Assembly: GCF_001667885.1 (NCBI RefSeq)
Contig: NZ_LZJW01000151.1
Coordinates: 1 to 64,000, forward strand
Direction of reading: 5' to 3'
From: Mycobacterium scrofulaceum
GTDB lineage: Bacteria; Actinomycetota; Actinomycetes; Mycobacteriales; Mycobacteriaceae
Length of the DNA: 64,000 nt
This document shows positions 18,910-28,329 of this stretch, one piece after another. A model generated the notes under the pieces. That model was not told the DNA's origin. It did not search any database and saw only the letters and a list, made by a program, of their open reading frames with translations. The translations under genes were made by a program, and so were the position numbers. Numbering within the stretch: position 1 is the stretch's first letter; every line of letters begins with the position of its first letter.

Positions 18910-20775
18910 ATGTGCGGAATCGTCGGCTACGTCGGGCGGCAGCCTGCCTGCAAGGTCGTCATGGATGCGCTGCGCCGGATGGAGTACCGCGGCTACGACT
19001 CGTCGGGCATCGCACTGGTCAACGGCGCCGGAACGCTCACCGTGTGCCGCCGCGCCGGCCGGCTGGCCAATCTCGAGGACGCCGTCGCGCAGATGCCGCC
19101 CGAGTCGCTGGGCGGCACCACCGGCCTGGGCCACACCCGCTGGGCCACCCACGGACGCCCCACCGACCGCAACGCGCACCCCCACCGCGACGCCGCGGGC
19201 AAGATCGCCGTCGTCCACAACGGCATCATCGAGAACTACCCGAGCCTGCGCCACGAGCTGGAGGCCTACGGCGTGGAGTTCACCAGCGACACCGACACCG
19301 AGGTGGCGGTGCACCTGGTGGCGCAGGCCTACCGGCACGGGCCGACCGCCGGTGACTTCGCCGCCTCGGTGCTGACCGTCCTGCGCCGGCTGGAGGGCCA
19401 CTTCACCCTCGTGTTCACCAACGCCGACGAGCCCGGCACCATCGTGGCCGCCCGCCGCTCCACCCCGCTGGTCATCGGGATCGGCGAGGGCGAGATGTTC
19501 GTCGGCTCCGACGTCGCGGCGTTCATCCCCCACACCCGCAACGCCATCGAGCTCGGCCAGGACCAGGCCGTGGTGATCACCGCCGACGGCTACCGCATCA
19601 CCGACTTCGACGGGAACCCCGACGTCGAGTACCGCGAATTCCACATCGACTGGGACCTGGCCGCCGCGGAAAAGGGTGGCTACGAGTACTTCATGCTCAA
19701 GGAGATCGCCGAGCAGCCCGGCGCGGTCGCCGACACCCTGCTCGGGCATTTCATCGACGGGCGGATCGTGCTCGACGAACAGCGGCTCTCCGATCAAGAG
19801 CTCCGCGAGATCGACAAGGTCTTCGTCGTGGCGTGTGGCACCGCGTATCACTCCGGGCTGCTCGCGAAGTACGCCATCGAGCACTGGACCCGGCTGCCCG
19901 TGGAAGTGGAGCTGGCCAGCGAATTCCGCTACCGGGACCCGGTGCTGGACCGCAGCACCCTGGTGGTCGCCATCTCGCAGTCCGGGGAAACCGCCGACAC
20001 GCTCGAGGCCGTCCGGCACGCCAAGGAGCAGAAGGCCAAGGTGCTGGCGATCTGCAACACCAACGGCTCGCAGATCCCCCGCGAATGCGACGCCGTGCTC
20101 TACACCCGCGCCGGCCCCGAGATCGGCGTCGCCTCGACGAAAACGTTCCTGGCGCAGATCACCGCCAACTACCTGGTGGGCCTGGCGCTGGCGCAGGCCC
20201 GCGGCACCAAGTACCCCGACGAGGTCGAGCGGGAGTACCGGGAGCTGGAGGCCATGCCGGACCTGGTCGCGCGGGTGCTCGCGATGATCGAACCGGTGGC
20301 CGCCCTGGCGTATCGCTTCGCCCAGTCGTCGACCGTGCTGTTTTTGGGTCGCCACGTCGGCTACCCGGTGGCGCTGGAAGGCGCGCTCAAACTCAAGGAA
20401 TTGGCGTACATGCACGCCGAGGGATTCGCCGCCGGCGAGCTCAAGCACGGCCCGATCGCGCTGATCGAGGACGACCTGCCGGTCATCGTCGTCATGCCCT
20501 CGCCCAAAGGACAGGCCACGCTGCACTCCAAGCTGCTGTCCAACATCCGGGAGATCCAGGCCCGCGGCGCGGTCACCATCGTGATCGCCGAGGAGGGCGA
20601 CGACACCGTGCGGCCCTACGCGGACCACTTGATCGAAATCCCGTCGGTATCAACCCTTTTGCAGCCCCTGCTGTCGACCATCCCGCTTCAGGTGTTCGCC
20701 GCGTCGGTTGCCCAGGCCCGAGGTTACGACGTTGACAAACCCCGCAACCTCGCCAAGTCCGTCACCGTGGAATAG
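18910..20775 (+). CDS. glmS: Glutamine-fructose-6-phosphate aminotransferase (isomerising)
   Basis: Makes glucosamine-6-phosphate from fructose-6-phosphate and glutamine, the entry to UDP-GlcNAc and the cell wall; GlmM acts next. 621 residues. The start MCGIVGYVG exposes the catalytic Cys2 after Met removal, which fixes the ATG at 18910. The glutaminase domain covers about residues 1-240 (GHTRWATHG, DTDTEVAVHL). The two SIS sugar-isomerase domains follow (VVACGTAYHSGL, ISQSGETADTLEA, GRHVGYPVALEGALKLKE), and the protein ends DKPRNLAKSVTVE with the conserved Lys. Confidence 0.97.
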   Translation: MCGIVGYVGRQPACKVVMDALRRMEYRGYDSSGIALVNGAGTLTVCRRAGRLANLEDAVAQMPPESLGGTTGLGHTRWATHGRPTDRNAHPHRDAAGKIAVVHNGIIENYPSLRHELEAYGVEFTSDTDTEVAVHLVAQAYRHGPTAGDFAASVLTVLRRLEGHFTLVFTNADEPGTIVAARRSTPLVIGIGEGEMFVGSDVAAFIPHTRNAIELGQDQAVVITADGYRITDFDGNPDVEYREFHIDWDLAAAEKGGYEYFMLKEIAEQPGAVADTLLGHFIDGRIVLDEQRLSDQELREIDKVFVVACGTAYHSGLLAKYAIEHWTRLPVEVELASEFRYRDPVLDRSTLVVAISQSGETADTLEAVRHAKEQKAKVLAICNTNGSQIPRECDAVLYTRAGPEIGVASTKTFLAQITANYLVGLALAQARGTKYPDEVEREYRELEAMPDLVARVLAMIEPVAALAYRFAQSSTVLFLGRHVGYPVALEGALKLKELAYMHAEGFAAGELKHGPIALIEDDLPVIVVMPSPKGQATLHSKLLSNIREIQARGAVTIVIAEEGDDTVRPYADHLIEIPSVSTLLQPLLSTIPLQVFAASVAQARGYDVDKPRNLAKSVTVE

Positions 20776-21619
20776 CCGCCGCCTGAGGCTGGCCGTCTTT
20801 GGTGCGGTGCTCCTGCTCGGCGCCTACATCGGTTCGATCGTGCTGTACGTCGACAGCGGCATGGGCCATCCCCATGTCGTGGTGCAAGGTACCCAGGCCG
20901 GCGATGGAACCAAGCTGACCAACGACGTCGAAGAGATCCAGTCGCACAACAGCGTCCTGATCGCCAACATCACCGTGCAGCCCGGTCCCGGGCTGCTGGA
21001 CCCCCGCACCCACACCCTCAAGGACGACCTCCACATCGTCGCCGCGTCGACGGCGACGAGCAGCAGGCAGACGTGGCCGAAAGGCACGCTGCCCACGGTG
21101 TTTCGGGTGTCGCTGGTCCTCACCGGCGAAGTCGCGGATTGGCCGTTCGACGAATACCATTCGGGGCCCGTCATCGCTCAACTGTCCTCCGGTCCCGAGA
21201 ACACGCCGGTGCCCGCGACGGTGACCCTGGTCGACCGCCTGCTCGGCTGGAAGGTCGACATCACCCGCGTCAACGACGCCGACCCGACCGGCCCGTTCCG
21301 GGTGGACCTGTCCCGCACGTCGAGCACGGTGGTGTTCGGGGTCGCGATCCTGTGTGTCCTCATCGGGCTGGCCTGCCTGGGCGCATTCGTCGCCGTCCAG
21401 ACCTCGCGCGACCGGCGTAACTTCCAGCCGCCGATGACGACCTGGTATGCGGCGATGCTGTTCGCGGTGATGCCGCTGCGCAATGCGCTGCCCGACGCGC
21501 CGCCGTTCGGAAGCTGGATTGACATCACGATCGTGGTGTGGGTGATCGTCGTGTTGGGGATATCGATGGGCCTTTATATCTCTTGCTGGTGGCGGCATCT
21601 GCGGCCCGACGCGGCCTAG
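20732..21619 (+). CDS. DUF4436 membrane protein, array copy 1 (Rv3435c position)
   Basis: 295 residues from a TTG inside the end of glmS with GAGG upstream; no better start exists before the first membrane helix. The plan is an N-terminal helix (about residues 24-46), an extracytoplasmic beta-rich domain (to about 200), then three helices near the C-terminus. Signature segments are PGPGLLDPRTHTLKDDL, WPFDEYHSGP and NFQPPMTTWYAAMLFAVMPL. It is the first of four tandem paralogues and the most divergent in its outer domain. The molecular function of the family is unknown to me. M. tuberculosis carries one such gene here (Rv3435c). Confidence 0.85.
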   Translation: MTNPATSPSPSPWNSRRLRLAVFGAVLLLGAYIGSIVLYVDSGMGHPHVVVQGTQAGDGTKLTNDVEEIQSHNSVLIANITVQPGPGLLDPRTHTLKDDLHIVAASTATSSRQTWPKGTLPTVFRVSLVLTGEVADWPFDEYHSGPVIAQLSSGPENTPVPATVTLVDRLLGWKVDITRVNDADPTGPFRVDLSRTSSTVVFGVAILCVLIGLACLGAFVAVQTSRDRRNFQPPMTTWYAAMLFAVMPLRNALPDAPPFGSWIDITIVVWVIVVLGISMGLYISCWWRHLRPDAA

Positions 21620-21799
21620 CTGCTCGACCACCCGGTCGAAAATCGCTCGGCGTCAACATTTCTGCGGGGCCGGCAGCCGCGAAACCTGGTCGCGTCCGCC
21701 ACGGTCGAGCAGTTCCGCCGCTTCGCCCGTATCACCGCGAGTCCGCGGCGATTCCGTTAGATTGCTTTGGGAAACAAGCCACTCCACGGTAGGAGCAGC

Positions 21800-22696
21800 A
21801 TGCGCTCGGGGGTCAGAAGATTCGCCATGGCCGGTCTCGTCGTGCTCGTTGTCGCGACGTATGTCGGGTTGGTCGGGCTGTACAGGGACACCGTGGAAGG
21901 GTCCGCCCCCGGCACCCTGAACGACAATCCGGAGACGGCCGCTCAGAGCATGGCCACGTTGACCGTGGAGGAGATGCAGTCCAACTACAGCGCCGTCGTC
22001 GCCAACGTCGCGGTCGCGCCGGGGCCGGCACTGCTCGACCCGATCACCCACCGCCTCAAAGAAGATCTGGTGCTGCGCGTTCGGTCCTCGGCCCAGCCCA
22101 GTCGGCGCGATTATTCGACGGGAATGCTGCCCGGCGTCTTCCCGCTACCCCTGACCATCGCGGGTCACGTCGAGCGCTGGCCGTTCGACAGCTACACGTC
22201 GGGGCCGATCGAGGTGCAGCTCTTCCCCGGCGGCGACACGACGAAGCCGCCGCTGCTGATCCCGGTGCGCCTCATCGACCACCTGTCGGGCTTCAAGGTC
22301 ACGATGGCGAAGATCCCCGGCCAAGAGGCATACCGCATGCACGTGCGGCGCGCGCTGAGCACCGCGTTGTTCGGCGTCGTCATTTGCAGCGTGCTCATCG
22401 CGATCGCCGGCCTCGCCGTCGTCGTCGCGGTCCAGACGCTGCGCAACCGGCGCAAGTTCCAACCCCCGATGACGACGTGGTACGCGGCGATGCTCTTCGC
22501 GGTGGTGCCTTTGCGCAACGCGCTGCCCGGCCTGCCCCCCTTCGGGGCGTGGATCGACGTGACCATCGTGCTCTGGGTGATCGTCGCGCTGGTGACCGCG
22601 ATGCTGCTTTACATCGTCTGCTGGTGGCGCCACCTGAGGCCGGAACCCCCGGTTGTCGCGCCGCCGCCGGAACCGGTCCCGGCGCCATCGGGCTGA
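21800..22696 (+). CDS. DUF4436 membrane protein, array copy 2
   Basis: 298 residues; the ATG has TAGGAGC 6 nt upstream. It has the same plan as copy 1: an N-terminal helix (about residues 9-30), the outer domain with SNYSAVVANVAVAPGPALLDPITHRL and GMLPGVFPLPLTIAGHVERWPFDSY, then the helix starting LFGVVICSVLIAIAGLAVVVA, the cytoplasmic NRRKFQPP loop and two closing helices ending CWWRHLRPEPP. A 180-bp gap with no gene separates it from copy 1, so it may have its own promoter. The C-terminal tail is Pro-rich. Confidence 0.85.
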   Translation: MRSGVRRFAMAGLVVLVVATYVGLVGLYRDTVEGSAPGTLNDNPETAAQSMATLTVEEMQSNYSAVVANVAVAPGPALLDPITHRLKEDLVLRVRSSAQPSRRDYSTGMLPGVFPLPLTIAGHVERWPFDSYTSGPIEVQLFPGGDTTKPPLLIPVRLIDHLSGFKVTMAKIPGQEAYRMHVRRALSTALFGVVICSVLIAIAGLAVVVAVQTLRNRRKFQPPMTTWYAAMLFAVVPLRNALPGLPPFGAWIDVTIVLWVIVALVTAMLLYIVCWWRHLRPEPPVVAPPPEPVPAPSG

Positions 22697-22743
22697 TATC
22701 CCGGCCGCATCAACACATTTCGTCATCGAGTAGGGGGGCGGGC

Positions 22744-23583
22744 GTGAGGTTCGGCGTCATAGCGTTGATCGTGGGCGTCGTCGGGGCCTACGTCGCCTCG
22801 GTCGCGCTGTACGCCAACAGTGGGGGGCACCATCACCACCCGCAGACCGCGGCCGGGGGTGACCGCAGCACGGCGACGTTGGTGGTCGAGGACATCCAGT
22901 CCAACTACAGCGTGCTGATGGCCAACCTGTCCATCTCGCCCGGATCGGGCCTGCTCGACCCGCAAACCGGGCATCTGAACCAAGACCTCGGCCTCCGGGT
23001 GCGATCCGTGGCGACGCCCACCCGCCGCACCTGGACCAAGGGCATGCTGCCCGGCGTCTTCCCCGTCCCCCTGACCATCGCGGGGGAGATCGAGAATTGG
23101 CCCTTCGACCGCTATGGTTCGGGGCCGATAGAGATCGAGCTCATGCGCGGCGGCAGCGAAACCGTCGCCGAGCGGCTACCGGTGACCTTCGTCAACCACC
23201 TTTCGGGTTGGCAGGTGTCCACCGACGGGTCCGGCCCCTACCGGGTGAGCGTGCACCGCTCGCTCAGCGCCGCGGCGTTCGGCATCGTCATCTGCGCCGT
23301 GCTGATCGCCATCGCCGCACTGGGCCTCTTCGTCGCCGTTCAGACGTTGCGCAACCGCCGGAAGTTCCAGCCCCCGATGACGACTTGGTACGCGGCGATG
23401 CTGTTCGCGGTGGTGCCGTTGCGCAACGCGCTGCCCGGCTCGCCGCCGTTCGGTGGCTGGATCGACATCACCCTCGTGTTGTGGGTGCTCGTCGTCTTGG
23501 TGGTGTCCATGCTGCTCTACATCGCCTGCTGGTGGCGCCATCTGAGGCCCGAGGTGACTGCGGCGCCGGCGAATCCCGCATGA
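22744..23583 (+). CDS. DUF4436 membrane protein, array copy 3
   Basis: 279 residues from a GTG preceded by GTAGGGGGGCGGGC. It closely resembles copy 4: both have VEDxQSNYSVL, SPGSGLLDPQT, TRR-x-WTKGMLPGVFPVP, WPFD, GPI-x-ELxxGG and the C-terminal three-helix block. A His-rich stretch (GGHHHHPQ) follows the first helix on the outer side. It starts 47 bp after copy 2 and its stop overlaps the copy 4 start as ATGA. Confidence 0.85.
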   Translation: MRFGVIALIVGVVGAYVASVALYANSGGHHHHPQTAAGGDRSTATLVVEDIQSNYSVLMANLSISPGSGLLDPQTGHLNQDLGLRVRSVATPTRRTWTKGMLPGVFPVPLTIAGEIENWPFDRYGSGPIEIELMRGGSETVAERLPVTFVNHLSGWQVSTDGSGPYRVSVHRSLSAAAFGIVICAVLIAIAALGLFVAVQTLRNRRKFQPPMTTWYAAMLFAVVPLRNALPGSPPFGGWIDITLVLWVLVVLVVSMLLYIACWWRHLRPEVTAAPANPA

Positions 23584-24428
23584 GGTTCGCCCTCGTTGGT
23601 CTCGTCGTCTCCATCGTTGCGGCGTACGTCGCGTCGGTTGCGCTGTACGCCCACAGCCGCACGGCGCATCATCGGACGGAAGTCCCGGCCGGGGGCGCCA
23701 CCAGCATCGCGACGTTCTCGGTTGAAGACGTTCAATCGAACTACAGCGTCCTCGTCCTCAACCTCGCCATCTCGCCCGGATCGGGCCTGCTGGATCCGCA
23801 AACGCAACACCTCAACGAGGACCTCAGTGTGTGGGTCAGATCCGCCGCGACGCCGACCCGGCGGAGCTGGACCAAGGGCATGCTGCCGGGTGTCTTTCCC
23901 GTCCCGGTGACCATCGCCGGGGAGATCGAACGGTGGCCCTTCGATCACTACGAGTCGGGTCCGATCGAGGTCGAGCTGTTGCATGGCGGCGAGGGCGGCG
24001 TGCCCGAGCGCTTGCCCGTTACCTTCGTCAACCACCTTCCGGGCTGGCAGGTCACGGCCAGCAACGGCGGCGGGCTCGGTCCGTACCGGGTGAGCCTGCG
24101 GCGGGCCCTGAGCGCGGCGGCGTTCGGCATCGTCATCTGCGGCGTGCTCATCGCCATCGCCGCGGTCGGCCTGTTCGTTGCGGTCCAGACGTTGCGTGAC
24201 CGCCGAAGGTTTCAGCCGCCGATGACCACGTGGTACGCGGCAATGCTTTTCGCCGTGGTCCCGTTGCGCAACGCGCTACCCGGCTCGCCGCCGTTCGGCG
24301 GCTGGATCGACATCACCATCGTGCTGTGGGTACTCGTCATGTTGGTGATATCGATGCTGCTCTACGTCGCCTGCTGGTGGAGGCATTTGCGCCCCGACCC
24401 CCCGCAGCCCGGCGCGCCCGCCGCTTAG
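23580..24428 (+). CDS. DUF4436 membrane protein, array copy 4
   Basis: 282 residues, with the ATG in an ATGA overlap with copy 3, so the two are translationally coupled and probably form a complex or a recent duplicate pair. The N-terminal helix (VGLVVSIVAAYVASVALYAHS) is almost identical to that of copy 3. The outer domain carries WPFDHYESGPIEVELLHGG and the cytoplasmic loop is DRRRFQPPMTTWY. The gene ends 38 bp before a rhomboid-like gene on the same strand. Confidence 0.85.
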   Translation: MRFALVGLVVSIVAAYVASVALYAHSRTAHHRTEVPAGGATSIATFSVEDVQSNYSVLVLNLAISPGSGLLDPQTQHLNEDLSVWVRSAATPTRRSWTKGMLPGVFPVPVTIAGEIERWPFDHYESGPIEVELLHGGEGGVPERLPVTFVNHLPGWQVTASNGGGLGPYRVSLRRALSAAAFGIVICGVLIAIAAVGLFVAVQTLRDRRRFQPPMTTWYAAMLFAVVPLRNALPGSPPFGGWIDITIVLWVLVMLVISMLLYVACWWRHLRPDPPQPGAPAA

Positions 24429-24466
24429 GTGCGGCAACCCAACCGCGCGCGTGCGAAGGTAATGAC

Positions 24467-25180
24467 GTGACGAAAGCACCGGTGCGGTCCCGACTGCGAA
24501 GCATGGGACTGGCGGTCTGGCACTACGTCAGCAGCGCGCCGCTGACGTACGGCTGGTTGCTCGTCTTGTTCGTCACGACACTCATCCAGCACTGGCTGCC
24601 CCAGCGGCAACTGCACTCGATGCTGATGCACCACTCCACCAACATCCACGGATTGGCGCGCGATCCGCTCGATGTGCTGTTCTCCAGCCTGCTGTGGATC
24701 GACGGCGACAACCTGACCCCGTACCTGATCCTGTTCTCGTTGTTCTTGGCGCCGGCCGAACACTGGCTGGGCCAATTGCGCTGGCTCACAGTCGGATTGA
24801 GCGCCCACATCCTGTCCACCTATTTCAGCGAGGGCCTGCTGTATTTCGCCATCGAGCAACACGATGCCTCGGAACGGCTGGTGCACGCCCGCGACATCGG
24901 CGTGAGCTACTTTCTGGTCGGGGTGATGGCCGTGCTGGCCTATCACATCGCGCGACCGTGGCGCTGGGGCTATCTGGGCGTGCTCTTCATCATCTTCGGT
25001 TTCCCGTTGATCACGATGGACCGTATTGAGCTGAATTTCACCGCAATCGGGCATTTCACCTCGATCCTCGTCGGCCTCTGCTTCTACCCGATGACGCGGC
25101 ACCAGGACTCCCGCCAGCTCAGCCCGGCGCGGCTGCGGGCCATGGCGCGACGGTCCCGATCGCCCGAGGCGTCGGCCTGA
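24467..25180 (+). CDS. Rhomboid-like integral membrane protein (Rv3434c type)
   Basis: 237 residues, the same length I recall for Rv3434c, with about six hydrophobic segments. GTG start with GAAGGTAA upstream. Possible rhomboid-family remnants are ARDIGVSYFLVG (Ser at the position of the G-x-S-G serine, the final Gly replaced by Tyr) and IGHFTSILVGL (His with a Gly seven residues on). It may be a diverged intramembrane protease or a non-catalytic pseudo-rhomboid. It follows the DUF4436 array closely, as Rv3434c follows Rv3435c, so the pairing is conserved. Confidence 0.75.
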   Translation: MTKAPVRSRLRSMGLAVWHYVSSAPLTYGWLLVLFVTTLIQHWLPQRQLHSMLMHHSTNIHGLARDPLDVLFSSLLWIDGDNLTPYLILFSLFLAPAEHWLGQLRWLTVGLSAHILSTYFSEGLLYFAIEQHDASERLVHARDIGVSYFLVGVMAVLAYHIARPWRWGYLGVLFIIFGFPLITMDRIELNFTAIGHFTSILVGLCFYPMTRHQDSRQLSPARLRAMARRSRSPEASA

Positions 25181-25200
25181 GCGGCGCGACCGCTGACCCG

Positions 25201-25206
25201 TAGTGT
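25201..25206 (+). promoter_or_regulatory. -10 box of nnr (leaderless)
   Basis: TAGTGT followed by 7 nt and GTGCGGCAC, the nnr start. No Shine-Dalgarno sequence is present. Confidence 0.45.
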
Positions 25207-25213
25207 GGCTATC

Positions 25214-26644
25214 GTGCGGCACTACTACTCCGTAGACGCGATCCGCCAGGCCGAAGCGCCACTGCTGGCCAGCCTGCCCGACGGGGCCCTGATGCGGCGC
25301 GCGGCCTTCGGGCTCGCCGCCGAGATCGTCGCCGAGTTGCGCAGTCGCACCGGCGGGGTGGCCGGCCGCCGGGTGTGCGCGGTCGTCGGCTCGGGCGACA
25401 ACGGCGGTGACGCGCTGTGGGCCGCCACCTTCGTGCGCCGCCGCGGCGCGGCGGCCGACGCGGTGCTGCTCAACCCGGAACGCGCCCACCGCAAGGGATT
25501 GGCGGCGTTCGAGAAGGCGGGCGGGAGGATCGTCGAAAGCGTTTCGCCGACAACCGATCTCGTCATCGACGGGGTGGTGGGCATCTCCGGCTCCGGGCCG
25601 CTGCGCCCGGCCGCGGCCGAGGTGTTCGCCGCCGTCGACGATGCCGGGATCCCCGTGATCGCGGTCGACATCCCCAGCGGCGTCGACGTCGCGACCGGGG
25701 CGATCACCGGGCCCGCGGTGCACGCCGCGGTCACCGTGACGTTCGGCGGCCTCAAGCCCGTGCACGCGCTCGGCGACTGCGGGCGGGTCAAGCTCATCGA
25801 CATCGGGCTGGATCTGCCGGACACGGACGTGCTGGGCTTCGAGGCGGCCGACGTGGCCGCGCGCTGGCCGGTGCCCGGACCCCACGACGACAAGTACACC
25901 CAAGGTGTGACCGGTGTGATGGCCGGTTCCTCGACGTATCCCGGGGCCGCGGTGCTGTGCACCGGGGCTGCCGTCGCCGCGACCTCCGGCATGGTCCGCT
26001 ACGCCGGCAGCGCCCACCGCGAGGTGCTCGCGCGCTGGCCGGAGGTGATCGCGTCGTCCACGCCCGCGTCGGCCGGGCGGGTCCAATCCTGGGTCGTCGG
26101 ACCAGGGATAGGCACCTCGGAGACTGAAGCCACCGGGGCCGCCGCGCTGTGGTTCGCGCTGGAGACCGACCTGCCGGTGGTCGTCGACGCCGACGGGCTG
26201 ACCATCCTGGCCGCGCACCCCGAGTTGGTTGCCAACCGCACCGCGCCGACGGTGCTGACCCCGCACGCCGGTGAATTCGCCCGCCTGGCAGGTAGTCCCC
26301 CCGGGGACGACCGGGTGGGCGCGTGCCGGAAGCTGGCCGACACCTTCGGCGCCACGGTGCTGCTCAAGGGGAACGTCACCGTCGTCGCCGATCCGGGCGG
26401 CCCGGTGTACCTCAACCCGGCCGGGCAATCCTGGGCGGCCACCGCCGGTTCCGGGGACGTGCTGTCGGGCATGATCGGCGCGCTGCTCGCCGCGGGCCTG
26501 CCGGCGGCCGAGGCGGCCGCGGCGGCCGCGTTCGTCCACGCGCGGGCGGCGGCGTTGTCGGCCGCCGACCCGGGCCCCGGTGACGCGCCGACGTCATCGT
26601 CCCGCATGGTTCCGCACATCAGGGCGGCGCTGGCCGCTCTTTAG
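25214..26644 (+). CDS. nnr: Bifunctional NAD(P)HX epimerase / ADP-dependent NAD(P)HX dehydratase
   Basis: Repairs hydrated NADH and NADPH. 476 residues from the GTG giving VRHYYSVDAIRQAEAPLL, which lines up with the start I recall for Rv3433c; an in-frame GTG three codons upstream is less likely. The N-terminal YjeF epimerase domain (about 1-215) has VGSGDNGGDALWAA and the VDIPSGVDVATG loop. The C-terminal ribokinase-like dehydratase domain (about 225-476) has VVDADGLTIL, LTPHAGEFARL and the catalytic ATAGSGDVLSGMIGALLAAG. gadB follows after 13 bp, so the two are probably co-transcribed. Confidence 0.94.
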   Translation: MRHYYSVDAIRQAEAPLLASLPDGALMRRAAFGLAAEIVAELRSRTGGVAGRRVCAVVGSGDNGGDALWAATFVRRRGAAADAVLLNPERAHRKGLAAFEKAGGRIVESVSPTTDLVIDGVVGISGSGPLRPAAAEVFAAVDDAGIPVIAVDIPSGVDVATGAITGPAVHAAVTVTFGGLKPVHALGDCGRVKLIDIGLDLPDTDVLGFEAADVAARWPVPGPHDDKYTQGVTGVMAGSSTYPGAAVLCTGAAVAATSGMVRYAGSAHREVLARWPEVIASSTPASAGRVQSWVVGPGIGTSETEATGAAALWFALETDLPVVVDADGLTILAAHPELVANRTAPTVLTPHAGEFARLAGSPPGDDRVGACRKLADTFGATVLLKGNVTVVADPGGPVYLNPAGQSWAATAGSGDVLSGMIGALLAAGLPAAEAAAAAAFVHARAAALSAADPGPGDAPTSSSRMVPHIRAALAAL

Positions 26645-26657
26645 GAAGGATTCTCCC

Positions 26658-28037
26658 GTGCCCCAACACCCGTCCCTGCCCGCGCACTCGATCGCCCCGG
26701 CCTACACCGGCCGCCTGTTCACCGCGCCGGTGCCGGCGCTGCGAATGCCCGACGAATCGATGGATCCCGAGGCCGCCTACCGCTTCATCCACGACGAGCT
26801 GATGCTCGACGGGAGTTCCCGGCTGAACCTGGCGACCTTCGTCACCACCTGGATGGACCCCGAGGCCGGTCGCTTGATGGCCGAGACCTTCGACAAGAAC
26901 ATGATCGACAAGGACGAATACCCGGCGACCGCGGCGATCGAGCAGCGCTGTGTGTGCATGGTGGCCGACCTGTTCCACGCGGAGGGCCTGAACGACGCCG
27001 ACCCCTATAGCGCGTGCGGGGTGTCCACGATCGGCTCGAGCGAGGCGGTCATGCTCGGCGGGCTGGCGATGAAGTGGCGGTGGCGCGCCAAGACCAAGGA
27101 CTGGAAGGGCCGCACCCCCAACCTGGTGATGGGCTCGAACGTGCAGGTGGTGTGGGAGAAGTTCTGCCGCTACTTCGACGTCGAGCCCCGCTACCTGCCG
27201 ATGGAGGAGGGCCGCTACGTCATCACCCCCGAGCAGGTCGTCGACGCCGTCGACGAGGACACCATCGGCGTGGTGGCGATCCTGGGGACCACCTACACCG
27301 GTGAGCTGGAGCCCGTCGCCGACATCTGCGGCGCGCTGGACAAGCTGGCCTCCGACGGCGGGGTGGACGTCCCCGTGCACGTCGACGCCGCCAGCGGCGG
27401 ATTCGTGGTGCCCTTCCTGCACCCCGAGCTGAAGTGGGACTTCCGGCTGCCCCGGGTGGTGTCGATCAACGTCAGCGGGCACAAGTACGGGTTGACCTAT
27501 CCCGGTGTGGGATTCGTGGTGTGGCGCAGCAAGGAATACCTGCCCGAGGAGCTGGTGTTCCGCGTCAACTACCTCGGCGGCGACATGCCCACCTTCACGC
27601 TGAACTTCTCCCGGCCCGGCAACCAGGTGGTCGGCCAGTACTACAACTTCCTGCGGCTCGGCCGCGACGGCTACACCAAGGTGATGCAGGCGCTGTCCGG
27701 GACGGCGCGGTGGCTGGGCGAGCAGCTGCGGGTCAGCGAGCACTGCGAGTTGATCTCCGACGGGTCGGCGATCCCGGTGGTCGCCTTCCGGCTCGCCGGG
27801 GACCGCGGCTACACCGAGTTCGACGTCTCGCACGAGCTGCGCACCTACGGCTGGCAGGTGCCCGCCTACACGATGCCGGACAACGCCACCGACGTCTCGG
27901 TGCTGCGCATCGTGGTGCGCGAGGGGCTCTCGGCCGACCTGGCCCGCGCGCTGCACGACGACGCCGTCTCGGCCCTCACCTCGCTGGACAAGGTCAAGCC
28001 GGGCGGCCACTATGACGCCCAGCACTTCGCGCACTGA
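26658..28037 (+). CDS. gadB: Glutamate decarboxylase
   Basis: PLP enzyme that converts glutamate to GABA and consumes a proton; it is used in acid resistance and the GABA shunt. 459 residues from a GTG with GGAAGGA upstream. The PLP lysine is Lys276 in [12 protein letters not shown]; other group II decarboxylase landmarks are [17 protein letters not shown] and [13 protein letters not shown]. It sits 13 bp after nnr. In H37Rv a block of PPE and insertion-sequence genes separates gadB from alr; here only a 290-bp gap does. Confidence 0.95.
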   Translation: MPQHPSLPAHSIAPAYTGRLFTAPVPALRMPDESMDPEAAYRFIHDELMLDGSSRLNLATFVTTWMDPEAGRLMAETFDKNMIDKDEYPATAAIEQRCVCMVADLFHAEGLNDADPYSACGVSTIGSSEAVMLGGLAMKWRWRAKTKDWKGRTPNLVMGSNVQVVWEKFCRYFDVEPRYLPMEEGRYVITPEQVVDAVDEDTIGVVAILGTTYTGELEPVADICGALDKLASDGGVDVPVHVDAASGGFVVPFLHPELKWDFRLPRVVSINVSGHKYGLTYPGVGFVVWRSKEYLPEELVFRVNYLGGDMPTFTLNFSRPGNQVVGQYYNFLRLGRDGYTKVMQALSGTARWLGEQLRVSEHCELISDGSAIPVVAFRLAGDRGYTEFDVSHELRTYGWQVPAYTMPDNATDVSVLRIVVREGLSADLARALHDDAVSALTSLDKVKPGGHYDAQHFAH

Positions 28038-28329
28038 GCGCTCGGGGAGCCAGCCGCCGTCCGGGGCCTTGTGTCACATGGGCCACTTCCGCCCCGGCTC
28101 GCGCGGCGATGTCCAGTTGCCCGCCTCACAGCGACAAACGCGCTCATGCCGACGACGCCTAACGGCTTCCAGGGCGCGGATTCCGCGCGGCAGTGACCTG
28201 ACGTCGTCGCTTGTCGCTCGGAGGCGGGCACTTCGGGTGTTCTCCCGCCCAGGGACTGGTGTGGTCGTTGTGGCTTTTGGGGCGTTGCCGGGGCCGGGGC
28301 GGGCGGCGGCTGCGGCCGATTCTGGGACA
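28038..28329. other. gadB-alr intergenic gap
   Basis: About 290 bp with no convincing gene. The GATTCT at 28318-28323 lies 6 nt before the alr ATG and could be a weak leaderless -10 box. No insertion-sequence remnant, PPE fragment or clear inverted repeat was seen. Confidence 0.5.

Noticed and set aside
24425-26539. A 704-codon minus-strand frame over the rhomboid-like and nnr genes
   Set aside because: Shadow of nnr and its neighbour. No domain, no ribosome binding site.
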